A model generated the notes under the pieces. It was not told the DNA's origin and searched no databases. It saw only the letters and a program-made list of their open reading frames with translations. A DNA stretch of 64,000 nucleotides from Mucilaginibacter yixingensis (GTDB lineage Bacteria; Bacteroidota; Bacteroidia; Sphingobacteriales; Sphingobacteriaceae). How positions within the stretch are numbered: the stretch's first letter is position 1; the number at the start of each line of letters is the position of its first letter. The stretch covers positions 4,650,001-4,714,000 of the forward strand of contig NZ_CP160205.1 in the NCBI RefSeq assembly GCF_041080815.1, given 5' to 3'. This document shows positions 17,706-26,500 of the stretch, one piece after another. Made by a program: the position numbers and the translations under genes.

Positions 17706-19451
17706 TCAATTATCGTCGTCTGAATCTTTTTTAGCATTTGCTATAGCCAGTTCCGGTTTACCTATTACCTTATAGCTACCCACACCTTTCAGAATGTTAT
17801 CTACAAGTGCTTTGTCCTGCATGGTCTTTACGGCTTTGGCCAGCTCGTCATCGTGTCTGAAATTGTTTTCGTACCTGCCGCTTTCATAATAATAGCGCGC
17901 TACAATCTCGCTTTCCAGCACTTCCTTAATCTCTTCCTTATGCAGTTGTAGGTCATTCTTCTTACTGGCGAGTAATTTATTCTTCAGCGCATCATACTCG
18001 GCCTGAATCTGGCTGAGCGATTTATCTTTGTCGGCCTCAGTTTTTAGCGCGGTGAGCACTTTTTCTGTGGTGGTACTATAGGTGTAGTTTTTACCGGCAA
18101 GATATTTTACAAAGGCATCGTACTCACCATCGCTTAAAGTAAAAGTTTTTGCTGGCGCGATGGTAGCGTGTGCCGCCTTATATTTATTAGCATAATCAAA
18201 AATGAGCAGTTTGCCGATGAGGGTTTGGGTAATCTCTGCAAATTTTTCTTGTTTAACCGGAAGATCAGGGTAAACACCACTACCATCATATACGGAGCGA
18301 CCATCTTTGGTTTTAAACTCGTGCATCATCGAGTCGGCCACTTTGCTCAGGCTACCGTCTTCTTTGCGGTGCGCGTAATCAATCTCCTGCACGCATCTGC
18401 CTGACGGAATAAAGTATTTGGCAATGGTAATTTTCACCAGGCTATTATAAGGCAGATTAAAAGTTTGTTGCACCAAACCTTTACCATAACTGCGCTGACC
18501 AATAACCACCGCGCGATCCAGATCTTGCAGTGCACCGGCAGTAATCTCCGACGCGGATGCCGAGCGCCCGTTTACCAACACCACCAGCGGCAGATCAGGC
18601 TCCATGGGGGTATTCTCGGTATGATAGGTGTAGTTTTTCTCTTTGATCTTTCCTTTTTGCGATACCACTTCTACCCCTTTTGGCACAAACAGGTTCACAA
18701 TTTTTACAGCCTCCTGCAAAATTCCGCCGCCGTTTGAACGCAGATCCAGAATGATACCACTAGGGTTTTGCTTTTTCAGTGCAGCCAGGGCGTTGGTCAC
18801 CTCTTCAGCAGAGTTTTCCAGGAATTTATCTAGCTTGATGTAACCCATGTTACCATCAACCATACCATAGTAACTTACATTAGGCTGTTTGATCTCCTCG
18901 CGCAGCAGACTTTTCTCTATCGGCTGCGGCGCACCCTCGCGCTGGATCAACAATTTAATGGAGGCACCTTTTGGACCTTTAAGCAGTTGACTTACCTGAT
19001 CATTGTCTTTACCGTTCAGGTCAACATCGTTTATTTTCAGCAATTGATCGCCGGCACGTACATCTGCCTTTTGAGCGGGGAAGCCCTTGAATACGTCGGA
19101 CACGTATACTTTCTTCTCGCGCACAAAAATACCGGCGCCAATACCACCGTATTGTGTGCTTACGTAGTGCAGCTTATAATCTTCAATCTCAGATTCGGGA
19201 ACAAACTCGGTATAGGGATCAAGGCCGTCCAGCATGGCATCCACACCGTTCTTGATCATTTTGGCCGGGTTGATATCATCAACATAGTTGATGTTCACTT
19301 CTTTATATACCGATGTAAACACGTCCAGGTTTTTAGAGATCTGGAACAAATCATCGTCAAAGCTCCACAGGGTTAAGGCCATCGCGGCCACGCCTGCACC
19401 TATCAACCCAACACGTAAAAATCTTTTTGGAGTACTCGCTATCCTTTTCAT
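17706..19451 (-). CDS. C-terminal processing peptidase (S41 family)
   Basis: This 581-residue protein has an N-terminal membrane anchor, then a PDZ domain (about residues 100-175), then the S41 protease core. The catalytic dyad is visible: S299 in GRSASASEI and K324 in SYGKG, with the 25-residue separation seen in characterised CtpA and tail-specific proteases. It probably trims C termini of periplasmic substrates. The length exceeds CtpA because of a C-terminal helical extension, similar to Prc-like enzymes. The product is exported to the periplasm with the N terminus anchored. Confidence 0.92.
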   Translation of the reverse strand: MKRIASTPKRFLRVGLIGAGVAAMALTLWSFDDDLFQISKNLDVFTSVYKEVNINYVDDINPAKMIKNGVDAMLDGLDPYTEFVPESEIEDYKLHYVSTQYGGIGAGIFVREKKVYVSDVFKGFPAQKADVRAGDQLLKINDVDLNGKDNDQVSQLLKGPKGASIKLLIQREGAPQPIEKSLLREEIKQPNVSYYGMVDGNMGYIKLDKFLENSAEEVTNALAALKKQNPSGIILDLRSNGGGILQEAVKIVNLFVPKGVEVVSQKGKIKEKNYTYHTENTPMEPDLPLVVLVNGRSASASEITAGALQDLDRAVVIGQRSYGKGLVQQTFNLPYNSLVKITIAKYFIPSGRCVQEIDYAHRKEDGSLSKVADSMMHEFKTKDGRSVYDGSGVYPDLPVKQEKFAEITQTLIGKLLIFDYANKYKAAHATIAPAKTFTLSDGEYDAFVKYLAGKNYTYSTTTEKVLTALKTEADKDKSLSQIQAEYDALKNKLLASKKNDLQLHKEEIKEVLESEIVARYYYESGRYENNFRHDDELAKAVKTMQDKALVDNILKGVGSYKVIGKPELAIANAKKDSDDDN

Positions 19452-19524
19452 TGTAGAGCGCCTTTATCGCGTAAAGATAAAGATACAAAAAAGCATAACG
19501 GTTTTATTAACCAGCAATAAAAGA

Positions 19525-19740
19525 TTACAGGCGGTTGTTGTCGATATTAACCAACGCTTTCTTCAGGGTGAAAACCACGTATTTACGGTCGCGGTTAACC
19601 AATGTTTCCAGCTTGCTGATCAGGCCTTCTTCCTGCCCCTCGGTATACTGCAACTGCTCGTCGGTTAAATGGTTGTACTTGCGCTGAAGTTTGATCTTAA
19701 CGCGCGGCCAGTCTTTATTGCTGATGCTGATCTCTGCCAT
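19525..19740 (-). CDS. CsbD-like general stress protein
   Basis: From the ATG at 19740 this is a 71-residue soluble, helical protein with the CsbD pattern: W..VK.KL..K(Y/W).LTDE.L.Y.EG.E..L..K. The longer frame starting at 19848 has no family similarity in its extra residues. CsbD proteins are stress-induced in many bacteria, with no known mechanism. A TACTTTTG promoter-like element lies 27 bp upstream. Confidence 0.75.
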   Translation of the reverse strand: MAEISISNKDWPRVKIKLQRKYNHLTDEQLQYTEGQEEGLISKLETLVNRDRKYVVFTLKKALVNIDNNRL

Positions 19741-19767
19741 TGTTTTAAAAAGGATACAATTTGTGTG

Positions 19768-19775
19768 CAAAAGTA
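19768..19775 (-). promoter_or_regulatory. Candidate -7 element for the CsbD-like gene (TACTTTTG)
   Basis: The minus strand reads TACTTTTG, matching TAnnTTTG, 27 bp before the ATG at 19740. No convincing -33 box was seen. Confidence 0.4.
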
Positions 19776-19788
19776 TAAAAAATATCAA

Positions 19789-19816
19789 CCCCTCCCAACC
19801 TTCCCCGAAAGGGAGG
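19789..19816. repeat. CCTCCC/GGGAGG hairpin repeat
   Basis: CCCCTCCC and GGGAGG flank a short loop (CTTCCCCGAAAG). It belongs to a loose family of C-rich/G-rich hairpins that recurs at 21801, 28201, 32899 and 61118 in intergenic DNA. Confidence 0.5.
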
Positions 19817-19976
19817 ATTTTTAAAAGATTAGCAACTATTAAAGTCAAAGCACCCTTTTCTGGGCAGATTTAGAGAGGGTGGCTTAAAAAACTGGCAAGA
19901 CCTTTGTAATATCCCCGCTACAATAAATGGTTATAAAACCGAGTTTTATTGCCAAATTAATTTAACAATCTACATT

Positions 19977-20555
19977 ATGAAAAAGATCTTATTAAGTATA
20001 GCAATGCTGGTGGCGGTAAGCATCAGCGCTAAAGCTCAGTTTAATTTAGGTATTAAGGGCGGGGTAAACTTCTCTAAAATTAATACCGACAATCTAAAAG
20101 AATCAACCACTACCGGTTACCAGGCGGGTTTGTTTGCCCGTTTTGGTGGCGCCGTTTACCTGCAGCCAGAGGTTTATGTAGGCAGTCGCGGCGGTAAGTT
20201 TCAAAACGATAACAATACTGTGAGCGGCAAGGTAACCTTTACCACCCTTAACGTGCCTTTATTATTAGGCGGCCGCGTAGTAGGTACCGATAAAGTGAAC
20301 CTGCGTGTTATGGCTGGCCCGATCTACAGCTATAACATGAGCAAAAACCAAAGTTTCTCTGATAACTTTAACGGCGCCCTTGTTGATTTTGGCAACTACA
20401 AAAAAAGCACCCTGGGTTACCAGGCCGGTGCCGGTGTTGATATAGGCGCCATCACCGCCGACTTACGTTATGAAGGGGCATTGACCAAAATTAACGACAG
20501 CTACGGTCAGCGACCTAACCTATGGGCACTGAGTGTCGGCTTTAAATTTTTCTAA
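19977..20555 (+). CDS. PorT-like outer-membrane beta-barrel protein
   Basis: The 192-residue protein has a signal peptide (MKKILLSIAMLVAVSISAKAQ) and then alternating amphipathic strands starting FNLGIKGGVNFSKI and ending in aromatic LWALSVGFKFF, a typical C-terminal strand for outer-membrane insertion. That is the PF13568 (OMP_b-brl_2) pattern. Such small 8-stranded barrels are abundant in Bacteroidota and usually have no assigned role. The gene stands alone and is followed by a 23-bp palindrome that could act as terminator. Confidence 0.85.
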   Translation: MKKILLSIAMLVAVSISAKAQFNLGIKGGVNFSKINTDNLKESTTTGYQAGLFARFGGAVYLQPEVYVGSRGGKFQNDNNTVSGKVTFTTLNVPLLLGGRVVGTDKVNLRVMAGPIYSYNMSKNQSFSDNFNGALVDFGNYKKSTLGYQAGAGVDIGAITADLRYEGALTKINDSYGQRPNLWALSVGFKFF

Positions 20556-20614
20556 GAGGCCTCACCCTCCTCTCTTCTCCTAAGTAGTCCTTCGGACAAA
20601 GGAACGGGAGTTTA

Positions 20615-20660
20615 ATAGAACAAGGAAGCCTGCTCAATTGAGCAGGCTTTCTTGTTCTAT
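20615..20660. terminator. 23-bp near-perfect palindrome, bidirectional terminator
   Basis: A 46-nt palindrome centred at 20637/20638 pairs over 23 bp with only one G-T wobble and no loop spacer. It lies 60 bp past the barrel gene and before the convergent HAD gene. Confidence 0.7.
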
Positions 20661-20668
20661 AGAAGATT

Positions 20669-20822
20669 GTCATTTCGAGCGAGCGAAGGGCAGGAATGTT
20701 GTGTTGCGCGACGAGAAATCTTATACGACTGCAAAGTGATTTACATTGCAAGTCGCCATATCGCACGTACAAGATTCCTCCTCACCCCATTACACAATCT
20801 CTTCAAGTTCGTTCGGAATGAC
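20669..20822. repeat. GTCATTTCGAGC...TTCGGAATGAC dispersed repeat
   Basis: The ends GTCATTTCGAG and CGGAATGAC are imperfect inverted copies, with GAGAAATCTT and CAAGATTCCTC as inner arms. The layout matches the other intergenic inverted repeats, but with a larger and more diverged interior. Confidence 0.6.
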
Positions 20823-20837
20823 AAGCTTTATGAAAGA

Positions 20838-21503
20838 TCACACCAACTCATCAAAATACTCTCCCGTAAAATCCGCCGCAAAGTGCAGCACGTTGGGTAG
20901 GTATTTAAACTCATGCTCCTCGTGCGTAGTAGTTAAGATCACACACTTCATACCTGCGTTATTGGCTGCTTCGCCGCCTTTAGGCACATCTTCAAATACC
21001 AGGCAATCGGCAGGGTTTACCTGCAGCATGGCAGCTACTTTTAAATACGTTTCGGGGTGTGGTTTGCTGAGCAGGACATCATCTGCGCTAACAATGGCTT
21101 TGAAATAGTGGCGAATGTTCAGATTATCCAACACAAAATCAATATTAAAAGGAATGGCCGCTGAGCCGATAGCCATAGGGATGCCTGCCTGATGGGCTTT
21201 CTCTAAAAACTCCATTAAACCCGGCAATAGCGTCAGTTGCGGCAGGTACTCTTTTTGGTAACGTTTTTCTTTTTCTACCGATAGCGTTTCCATCTCGGCC
21301 TGGGTAAACCTGTCCGGACCGAACATGCGCACCAGCAACTCGGGGTTTTTACCGTACATATTTTGCTTCACCTCTTTCCAGGTGAAATTTCCGCCCAGCT
21401 CATCATTCAGCAAATGATACCATGCGCGACTGTGGAAATCCATATCGTTAATCATGGTGCCGTTAAGATCAAAAATGAGGGCTTTGGGAGTGGTAGTTGT
21501 CAT
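20838..21503 (-). CDS. HAD-family hydrolase, beta-phosphoglucomutase-like, with Asn in motif I
   Basis: Started at the ATG at 21503, the protein has 221 residues: motif I FDLNGT at residues 11-16, a helical cap domain, motif II (GSAA), and motifs III/IV (KPHPETY...FEDVPKG). The arrangement matches the subclass I beta-phosphoglucomutase/phosphatase group. The nucleophile D12 is present, but the general acid/base two residues on is N14 rather than Asp; the codon is AAC. This could lower phosphatase activity or mark a specialised subgroup. Substrate unknown. Confidence 0.85.
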   Translation of the reverse strand: MTTTTPKALIFDLNGTMINDMDFHSRAWYHLLNDELGGNFTWKEVKQNMYGKNPELLVRMFGPDRFTQAEMETLSVEKEKRYQKEYLPQLTLLPGLMEFLEKAHQAGIPMAIGSAAIPFNIDFVLDNLNIRHYFKAIVSADDVLLSKPHPETYLKVAAMLQVNPADCLVFEDVPKGGEAANNAGMKCVILTTTHEEHEFKYLPNVLHFAADFTGEYFDELV

Positions 21504-21640
21504 GCTGCAAAAATGCAAAATTCAGGCGGGATGAGGTATCCCAATTACTCCGTTTTGAGTTAAAAACCAGAAATCGTTCAGTCTGGCACAGGGATTGTAT
21601 TACTAGCGTGTATAATTATTTAACTAAAACACAATCTACC

Positions 21641-21796
21641 ATGAGATCGCTATTGTATATCATCGCCGTTATCCTCATCATCGGATGGGCATTGGGCGTA
21701 TTCATGTATTCAGCCACTGGACTTATACATGTACTGTTAGTTATTGCCATTATCGCATTCCTGCTGGGCTTGATCAGAAGATCGGCTGTAGTGTAA
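21641..21796 (+). CDS. Lmo0937-family small membrane protein
   Basis: This 51-residue protein (MRSLLYIIAVILIIGWALG...) has two membrane helices separated by a short turn (YSATGLIH) and a basic C terminus, matching the small DUF5670/Lmo0937 family. I use the ATG at 21641; a longer frame starting at 21497 has no similarity in the added part. These proteins are often stress-linked. Function unknown. Confidence 0.75.
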   Translation: MRSLLYIIAVILIIGWALGVFMYSATGLIHVLLVIAIIAFLLGLIRRSAVV

Positions 21797-21800
21797 AAGG

Positions 21801-21834
21801 GCCTCACCCCTGCCCTCTCCAAAGGAGAGGGGGC
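21801..21834. repeat. CCCTCTCC-AAA-GGAGAGGG hairpin repeat
   Basis: CCCTCTCC (21813-21820) pairs with GGAGAGGG (21824-21831) around AAA, preceded by GCCTCACCCCTG. The same module appears inside the element at 61046-61187. It may serve as terminator of the small membrane-protein gene. Confidence 0.6.
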
Positions 21835-21883
21835 TACAACAAACACCCGCTCCAGAGCAGGCGTTTGTTGTTTGCTATTAATA

Positions 21884-21975
21884 CGTCATGCCGAACTTGT
21901 TTCGGCACCCCACATGCAAATCAATTTACCAGACTAACCTGGCATGTGGGATCCCGAAACAAGTTCGGGATGACG
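21884..21975. repeat. GAACTTGTTTC inverted repeat, copy 1
   Basis: The 34-bp arms at 21884-21917 and 21942-21975 pair with three mismatches. Each arm is also a self-contained hairpin: TGCCGAA/TTCGGCA around CTTGT (21889-21907) and TCCCGAA/TTCGGGA around ACAAG (21952-21970). The mismatches between the arms are exactly those that keep each small hairpin perfect. Confidence 0.9.
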
Positions 21976-22026
21976 TTATATCGCCACCACCAACCATCCC
22001 GCGCCACCCATATTTTTTAAAATGCT

Positions 22027-22034
22027 TATCTTTG
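22027..22034 (+). promoter_or_regulatory. Candidate -7 element for the methyltransferase operon (TATCTTTG)
   Basis: TATCTTTG fits TAnnTTTG and ends 22 bp before the ATG at 22057. A -33 TTTG is not seen. Confidence 0.5.
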
Positions 22035-22056
22035 CCGCCGTTCAAAGTAAAACAGC

Positions 22057-22698
22057 ATGTTAGAAATATTACCAGATGATCTGCAAGCCTACCTCGACAC
22101 CCATGTGGATGCCGAGCCAGAGGCGCTGCAAAAGATCAACCGGGAAACATATCTGAAAGTGCTGAAACCGCACATGCTCTCGGGCCATTACCAGGGCCGT
22201 TTGCTGAGTATGCTGAGCAAAATAATGCAGCCAAAGCTGGCTTTAGAGATTGGCACCTTTACCGGTTATGCCACTATTTGCCTGGCCGAAGGGCTTACCG
22301 AAGATGGAATTATCCACACCATTGAGGTAAACCCGGAGATGGAAGAAATGCTGCTGCGCAACTTTCAATCCACAAATGTGGAAAAAAAGATCAGACTGCA
22401 TATTGGCGCCGCAGAGGCCGTAATAGCCGATTTTGCCACCGAAGTATTTGATCTGGTGTTTATTGATGCCGATAAAAAGAATAATTTACTTTACTTTGAA
22501 CTCATACTTGAAAAAGTAAGACCGGGAGGTTTAATTATAATTGATAATGTTTTGTGGAAAGGAAAGGTGTATGGCGACGCTAAAGACACCGATACCCAAC
22601 TGATCCGCAAGCTCAATGAAAAAGTGGCCGCCGATGCCAGGGTAGAAAAATTAATACTGCCCGTGCGCGATGGCATACTGCTCATCAGAAAAAAGTAA
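22057..22698 (+). CDS. Class I SAM-dependent O-methyltransferase (COG4122)
   Basis: The 213-residue protein shows the SAM-binding motif LEIGTFTGYATICLAEGL and the acidic VFIDADKKN motif of caffeoyl-CoA-type O-methyltransferases, whose catalytic metal site includes that aspartate. The likely reaction is methylation of a catechol-type hydroxyl; the natural substrate in Bacteroidota is unknown. It is followed 3 bp later by a glucosaminidase gene on the same strand, so it heads a three-gene operon. Confidence 0.88.
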   Translation: MLEILPDDLQAYLDTHVDAEPEALQKINRETYLKVLKPHMLSGHYQGRLLSMLSKIMQPKLALEIGTFTGYATICLAEGLTEDGIIHTIEVNPEMEEMLLRNFQSTNVEKKIRLHIGAAEAVIADFATEVFDLVFIDADKKNNLLYFELILEKVRPGGLIIIDNVLWKGKVYGDAKDTDTQLIRKLNEKVAADARVEKLILPVRDGILLIRKK

Positions 22699-22701
22699 AT
22701 T

Positions 22702-23235
22702 ATGAAGAAAACGTTACTGTTCCTATTCCTGTTAGGTTCAACCTTTGCTGCTTCAGCACAAGAAAAAAACACTTCGCAATCGTACATCGAGCAATTTAAA
22801 GAGAACGCCATAGCCCTAATGCACCAAAGCGGCATCCCAGCCAGCATTATTTTGGGTGTAGCCATGCACGAGAGCGGTTGCGGCAACAGCAACATAGCCC
22901 GCAAGCTGAACAACCAGTTTGGCATGAAGGGCAACACCACCAACGTTTACTACAAAAACAAAAAGAAGGTACGCACTGAATATAAAAAGTACGACTCGAT
23001 CATGGAATCGTTCGAAGACTTTGCCCGGGTACTTACCGAGCGCAAAAAATTCAGTCGCCTGAGCGAGCTTGACCCGCTTGATTATACAGCTTGGGTAAAA
23101 GGCATCCAGCGCAGTGGCTATGCCGGCAGCCGTAAATGGGGTGCACAGGTTTTGGCTATTATTGAAAAATACAAGCTCAACCTGTTTGACAGCAAAACCG
23201 ACAGTACAACTACTAAACTGGCGCAAGCTCAATAA
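22702..23235 (+). CDS. Secreted glucosaminidase-domain protein (GH73, FlgJ-like)
   Basis: The 177-residue protein has a signal peptide (MKKTLLFLFLLGSTFAASAQ) and a GH73 domain from about residue 28. The catalytic glutamate region is visible as LGVAMHESGCGNSN, and the fold motifs NNQFGMKG and YDSIMESFEDFARVL follow. It should cleave peptidoglycan glycan strands in the periplasm. A second, larger GH73 gene follows 18 bp downstream with a parallel domain order, which looks like a tandem duplication. Confidence 0.88.
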   Translation: MKKTLLFLFLLGSTFAASAQEKNTSQSYIEQFKENAIALMHQSGIPASIILGVAMHESGCGNSNIARKLNNQFGMKGNTTNVYYKNKKKVRTEYKKYDSIMESFEDFARVLTERKKFSRLSELDPLDYTAWVKGIQRSGYAGSRKWGAQVLAIIEKYKLNLFDSKTDSTTTKLAQAQ

Positions 23236-23253
23236 TAATTCACAAAAAAGCTT

Positions 23254-24126
23254 ATGTTTGGCTCAATGACAGCCAGCAAATCTCAGCCATACTTACCGGG
23301 CCGTTGGGCTCTTGCTTTGTTGTTGCTATGGTGCCTGCAAGCTTGTACGCCTCACCGCAACACCATCTCTAATGGCGATGCCCGCCGTAACAACGCGCGC
23401 ATACAAAAGCAAAACCGCGATGCCATTTCAAGCTATCCTACCTATAGCGTGCAGCAATATATAGATCGCTTTAAGCCTATAGCTGTGCAGGAAATGAACC
23501 TGTATGGCATCCCCGCCAGCATTACCCTGGCACAAGGGCTATTTGAAAGTGGCAACGGCAATGGCGAGCTTGCCCGCGTAGCCAACAACCACTTTGGCAT
23601 TAAATGCACCAGCGACTGGAACGGTAAAAACTATTTTAAGGATGATGATGCGCATAACGAATGTTTCCGCGTGTATGATCATCCTGAGGATTCCTTCCGC
23701 GATCATTCTGAGTTTCTGAAACGCAAGCGCTACGCCAAGCTATTTGAACTGGACAAAAACGATTACGTAGGCTGGGCGCACGGGCTGAAAGATGCCGGTT
23801 ACGCCACCAACCCCAAATATCCGGATCTGCTGATCGGTATCATCCAGCGTTATCATCTTGATCAGTATGATCGATCTGAAAGTGACATCCAAAAAATCAA
23901 ACGTGAAGACCGTGTACTGGCACAGATAAACCAAAACATTGGTCAGGCAACCAAAGACTCGCTGACGAGATCAACCCCAGGCAACAATCTGTACACCGTT
24001 AAAACCGGCGATACGCTATTTAACATCTCTAAACGCTTCGGCTTATCTGTGGATGAGCTGAAAGCACTCAACAACATGGCCGATAACAATATTAAGATTG
24101 GTCAGCAATTGGTGGTGGCGAAGTAA
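23254..24126 (+). CDS. Glucosaminidase-LysM lipoprotein (GH73)
   Basis: The 290-residue protein has a lipoprotein-type signal ending in LLWCLQAC, then a basic linker, a GH73 domain (about residues 70-215; catalytic region LAQGLFESGNGNG, NNHFGIKC) and one C-terminal LysM module (YTVKTGDTLFNISKRFGLSV, about residues 245-290) for peptidoglycan binding. It likely hydrolyses the beta-1,4 bond beside N-acetylglucosamine while tethered to a membrane. It is the larger partner of the preceding glucosaminidase. Confidence 0.92.
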   Translation: MFGSMTASKSQPYLPGRWALALLLLWCLQACTPHRNTISNGDARRNNARIQKQNRDAISSYPTYSVQQYIDRFKPIAVQEMNLYGIPASITLAQGLFESGNGNGELARVANNHFGIKCTSDWNGKNYFKDDDAHNECFRVYDHPEDSFRDHSEFLKRKRYAKLFELDKNDYVGWAHGLKDAGYATNPKYPDLLIGIIQRYHLDQYDRSESDIQKIKREDRVLAQINQNIGQATKDSLTRSTPGNNLYTVKTGDTLFNISKRFGLSVDELKALNNMADNNIKIGQQLVVAK

Positions 24127-24180
24127 GAATGCCGTCAATGCCATTGCAAGGAGCGAAACGATTTATCGAATCCCTTCCAA

Positions 24181-24264
24181 CATGTCATGCTGAGGAACGA
24201 AGCATCTCTGAGGACAAGCAAATAGGACCATCCTCACAGATGCTTCGTTCCTCAGCATGACATG
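24181..24264. repeat. 34-bp inverted repeat (GAGGAACGAAGC family)
   Basis: Arms at 24181-24214 and 24231-24264 pair with one mismatch around a 16-nt spacer. The core TGAGGAACGAAGCATCT parallels TGCGAGGAACGAAGCAATC in the repeat at 12780-12889. A decayed half copy precedes it at about 24131-24165. Confidence 0.9.
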
Positions 24265-24377
24265 ACCATCATCCCCCTTCACTCAAACAATTTTCACCTC
24301 CTCCATTAATCCAACCGTGTTAATATTTGTTAAATTGTAATAGCAAGCAACAGCTAACGTTTAGCTTTACACCCCGA

Positions 24378-25139
24378 ATGAAGAAGCTCTGGTTATTTAT
24401 CATAGTATTGATCACCTCCCTCCCCGCACTGGCGCAACAGCGCATGCTGGATGGCGTGGTGTATGATAAAAACACCAACGAGCGCATTGCCAAGGTAAAC
24501 GTGCAGAACACGCGCACCAAAGAATCGGTTTACAACACGCTGAAAGCCGAGTTTAAGATCAGCGTACAGAATAATGACCAGCTGATTATTACCAAAACCG
24601 GCTATTTCCCAGATACGGTGCGTGTGCCCACGGGCAACAGTCTTATTGTTTACCTAAAGCCGACAGCCATTGCGCTTAAACAGGTAACCATTACCGACAC
24701 GGCACAAACTCCGCAGAAAAGATACCTGGCTGTAAAAAAGGAATACAGCAAGGCTTATGGATCTAATGCTTACAGCGATATACTTACTTCTACTCCTGGC
24801 CTGGGCGCAGGTTTGAGTATAGACGCGATATGGAACTCCATTAGTAGAAGCGGCCGGAACGCTGCCCGCTTGCGCGAGGTAATTGAGCGCGATTATCATG
24901 AAGATATTATTAACTATCGCTTCAATAAAACTTTTGTGGCCAGCATTACCGGATTGAAAGATCCGCAATTATCAGACTTTATGATTAAGTACCGGCCGGG
25001 GTATTACCTGGTCACTACGGCCAATCAGTATGAATTTATTGCCTCCATCCGTACCAATCTGAAGCGATATCTGCGCAATCCGCATGTTTATGGTTTGCCA
25101 ACTTTAATTACGCCGCAAGGCGGGCCGCCTATACCTTAG
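24378..25139 (+). CDS. Secreted protein with carboxypeptidase-like regulatory domain
   Basis: From the ATG at 24378 the product is 253 residues with a signal peptide (MKKLWLFIIVLITSLPALAQ). Residues 22-100 fit a CarboxypepD_reg-like/TonB-plug-like beta sandwich (LDGVVYDKNTNERIAKVNV...FKISVQNNDQLIITKTGYFPD). The C-terminal part is helical with no recognised domain. Similar proteins are predicted to sit in the periplasm or outer membrane. I prefer this start over the upstream non-signal extension at 24327. Confidence 0.75.
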   Translation: MKKLWLFIIVLITSLPALAQQRMLDGVVYDKNTNERIAKVNVQNTRTKESVYNTLKAEFKISVQNNDQLIITKTGYFPDTVRVPTGNSLIVYLKPTAIALKQVTITDTAQTPQKRYLAVKKEYSKAYGSNAYSDILTSTPGLGAGLSIDAIWNSISRSGRNAARLREVIERDYHEDIINYRFNKTFVASITGLKDPQLSDFMIKYRPGYYLVTTANQYEFIASIRTNLKRYLRNPHVYGLPTLITPQGGPPIP

Positions 25140-25243
25140 CAAACATTTTATCGTTATTGCGATAAGCAGCTGCGTATCAACATATACCTTCGGCTGCAAG
25201 CTTTTACTTCCACCTTTATGCTTTTTTGCTTTTCTTTGCCACT

Positions 25244-26272
25244 ATGATACAACAAGCTACGCGCTCATTGCTCATCATCGCGTTTACCTGTCTATGGGCA
25301 ACCGTTTTTGCCCAAAACGCCGATTCTGTAAGAACAGACAGCATTAAAATTGACACCAACCTGCTTAACCGCTACCGCATTGAACCGCGCCGGAATGCGC
25401 TGCCCGTACGTGTTAGGCCCCTGCAAGTACAAGAAGAACAGGTGCCAGTATCAATGTTGGATTATAAGGTTAATTACTGGCGCAAATGGGTGGTGATTGG
25501 GTTAAACCTTAATCAATCTGCCTTTAGTAATAACTGGGCCAGTGGTGGCGTAAGCTCGCTGGCTTTGGGTGGTAACTTTGATTACAAGACCGAATACAGC
25601 AAAGCCCCGTTTGATTATACCGGCGAATTGCTTGCACAATATGGCATGGTAGCCAACAAAGGTCAGGTTGCCCGGAAAACAAATGACCGCCTGTTTATTG
25701 ATAACAAGATAGCCTCGCAACTATCTAAAAGCTGGTTTATCTTCGGTTCGGTAACTATTGAAACGCAGTTTGGTAATGGCTATCAATACGTAGATGGAGC
25801 CGGCGCTGCGCTGGCTAAACCATTGCTTATCTCTGAGTTTATGGCGCCCGGCTACGTTACCGAGTCATTCGGTATTGAGTATAAGCCAAACACGTCTTTC
25901 GATTTACGTATTGGTACCGGTACCGCCCGTCAAACCATTTTGCGTAATGATACCCTATACAAAAACATAGCGGCTAATTACGGCCTGGCCCCGGGCAAAA
26001 CCTTCAAGAACGAACTGGCCTTTCAGGTGGTAGCCGTGTATGATAAAGACATTATGCCCAACCTGCATTTAAACACGCGTTACCAGGGTTTCATTCCTTA
26101 CGGTCGTGGTATGATTAATATTGACCACCGTTTGGATGCTACGCTGATTGCCAAAGTAAACAGGCTTATCAATGTAAATGTGACCGGCACGGCATTGTTT
26201 GACAATGATCAGTCTAAAAAGATACAGGCTACGGAAGGTTTGGCACTGGGTGTGATTTATAAGTTTCCGTAA
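25244..26272 (+). CDS. DUF3078 outer-membrane protein
   Basis: Started at the ATG at 25244 the protein has 342 residues, a signal peptide (MIQQATRSLLIIAFTCLWATVFAQ), and the DUF3078 hallmark NYWRKWVVIGLNLNQSAFSN followed by NWASGG. The remainder is amphipathic beta strands. This family is restricted to Bacteroidota and is expected to form an outer-membrane barrel. It stands alone, 104 bp after the previous gene, and is followed by a dispersed repeat and terminator. Confidence 0.85.
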   Translation: MIQQATRSLLIIAFTCLWATVFAQNADSVRTDSIKIDTNLLNRYRIEPRRNALPVRVRPLQVQEEQVPVSMLDYKVNYWRKWVVIGLNLNQSAFSNNWASGGVSSLALGGNFDYKTEYSKAPFDYTGELLAQYGMVANKGQVARKTNDRLFIDNKIASQLSKSWFIFGSVTIETQFGNGYQYVDGAGAALAKPLLISEFMAPGYVTESFGIEYKPNTSFDLRIGTGTARQTILRNDTLYKNIAANYGLAPGKTFKNELAFQVVAVYDKDIMPNLHLNTRYQGFIPYGRGMINIDHRLDATLIAKVNRLINVNVTGTALFDNDQSKKIQATEGLALGVIYKFP

Positions 26273-26344
26273 GGATGCACCAGGATATCTGAACCAGAAT
26301 TCATTGAATTTTGGAGATTTACAGGATAGCTTTGTTTATGTCAG

Positions 26345-26430
26345 GTCATGCCGAACTTGTTTCGGCACCCCAACTGCTTAGCTTATCGTCAGGATTGTCC
26401 AGAGAGTTCCCGAAACAAGTTCGGGATGAC
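26345..26430. repeat. GAACTTGTTTC inverted repeat, copy 2
   Basis: The outer arms share GTCAT..CGAA and the same paired small hairpins as copy 1: TGCCGAA/TTCGGCA (26349-26367) and TCCCGAA/TTCGGGA (26408-26426). The spacer is unrelated to copy 1. Confidence 0.9.
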
Positions 26431-26442
26431 TTAAAAAAAACA

Positions 26443-26464
26443 AAAGGCGCCTTACGGCGCCTTT
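26443..26464 (-). terminator. Intrinsic terminator of glnS
   Basis: AAAGGCGCC pairs with GGCGCCTTT around TTAC; the minus strand continues into a T-run. The 22-nt sequence is identical to the one at 33049-33070 behind the ileS operon. Confidence 0.85.
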
Positions 26465-26500
26465 CTTATAAATTCTAATATTTAGTCTCCAATCTTATTA

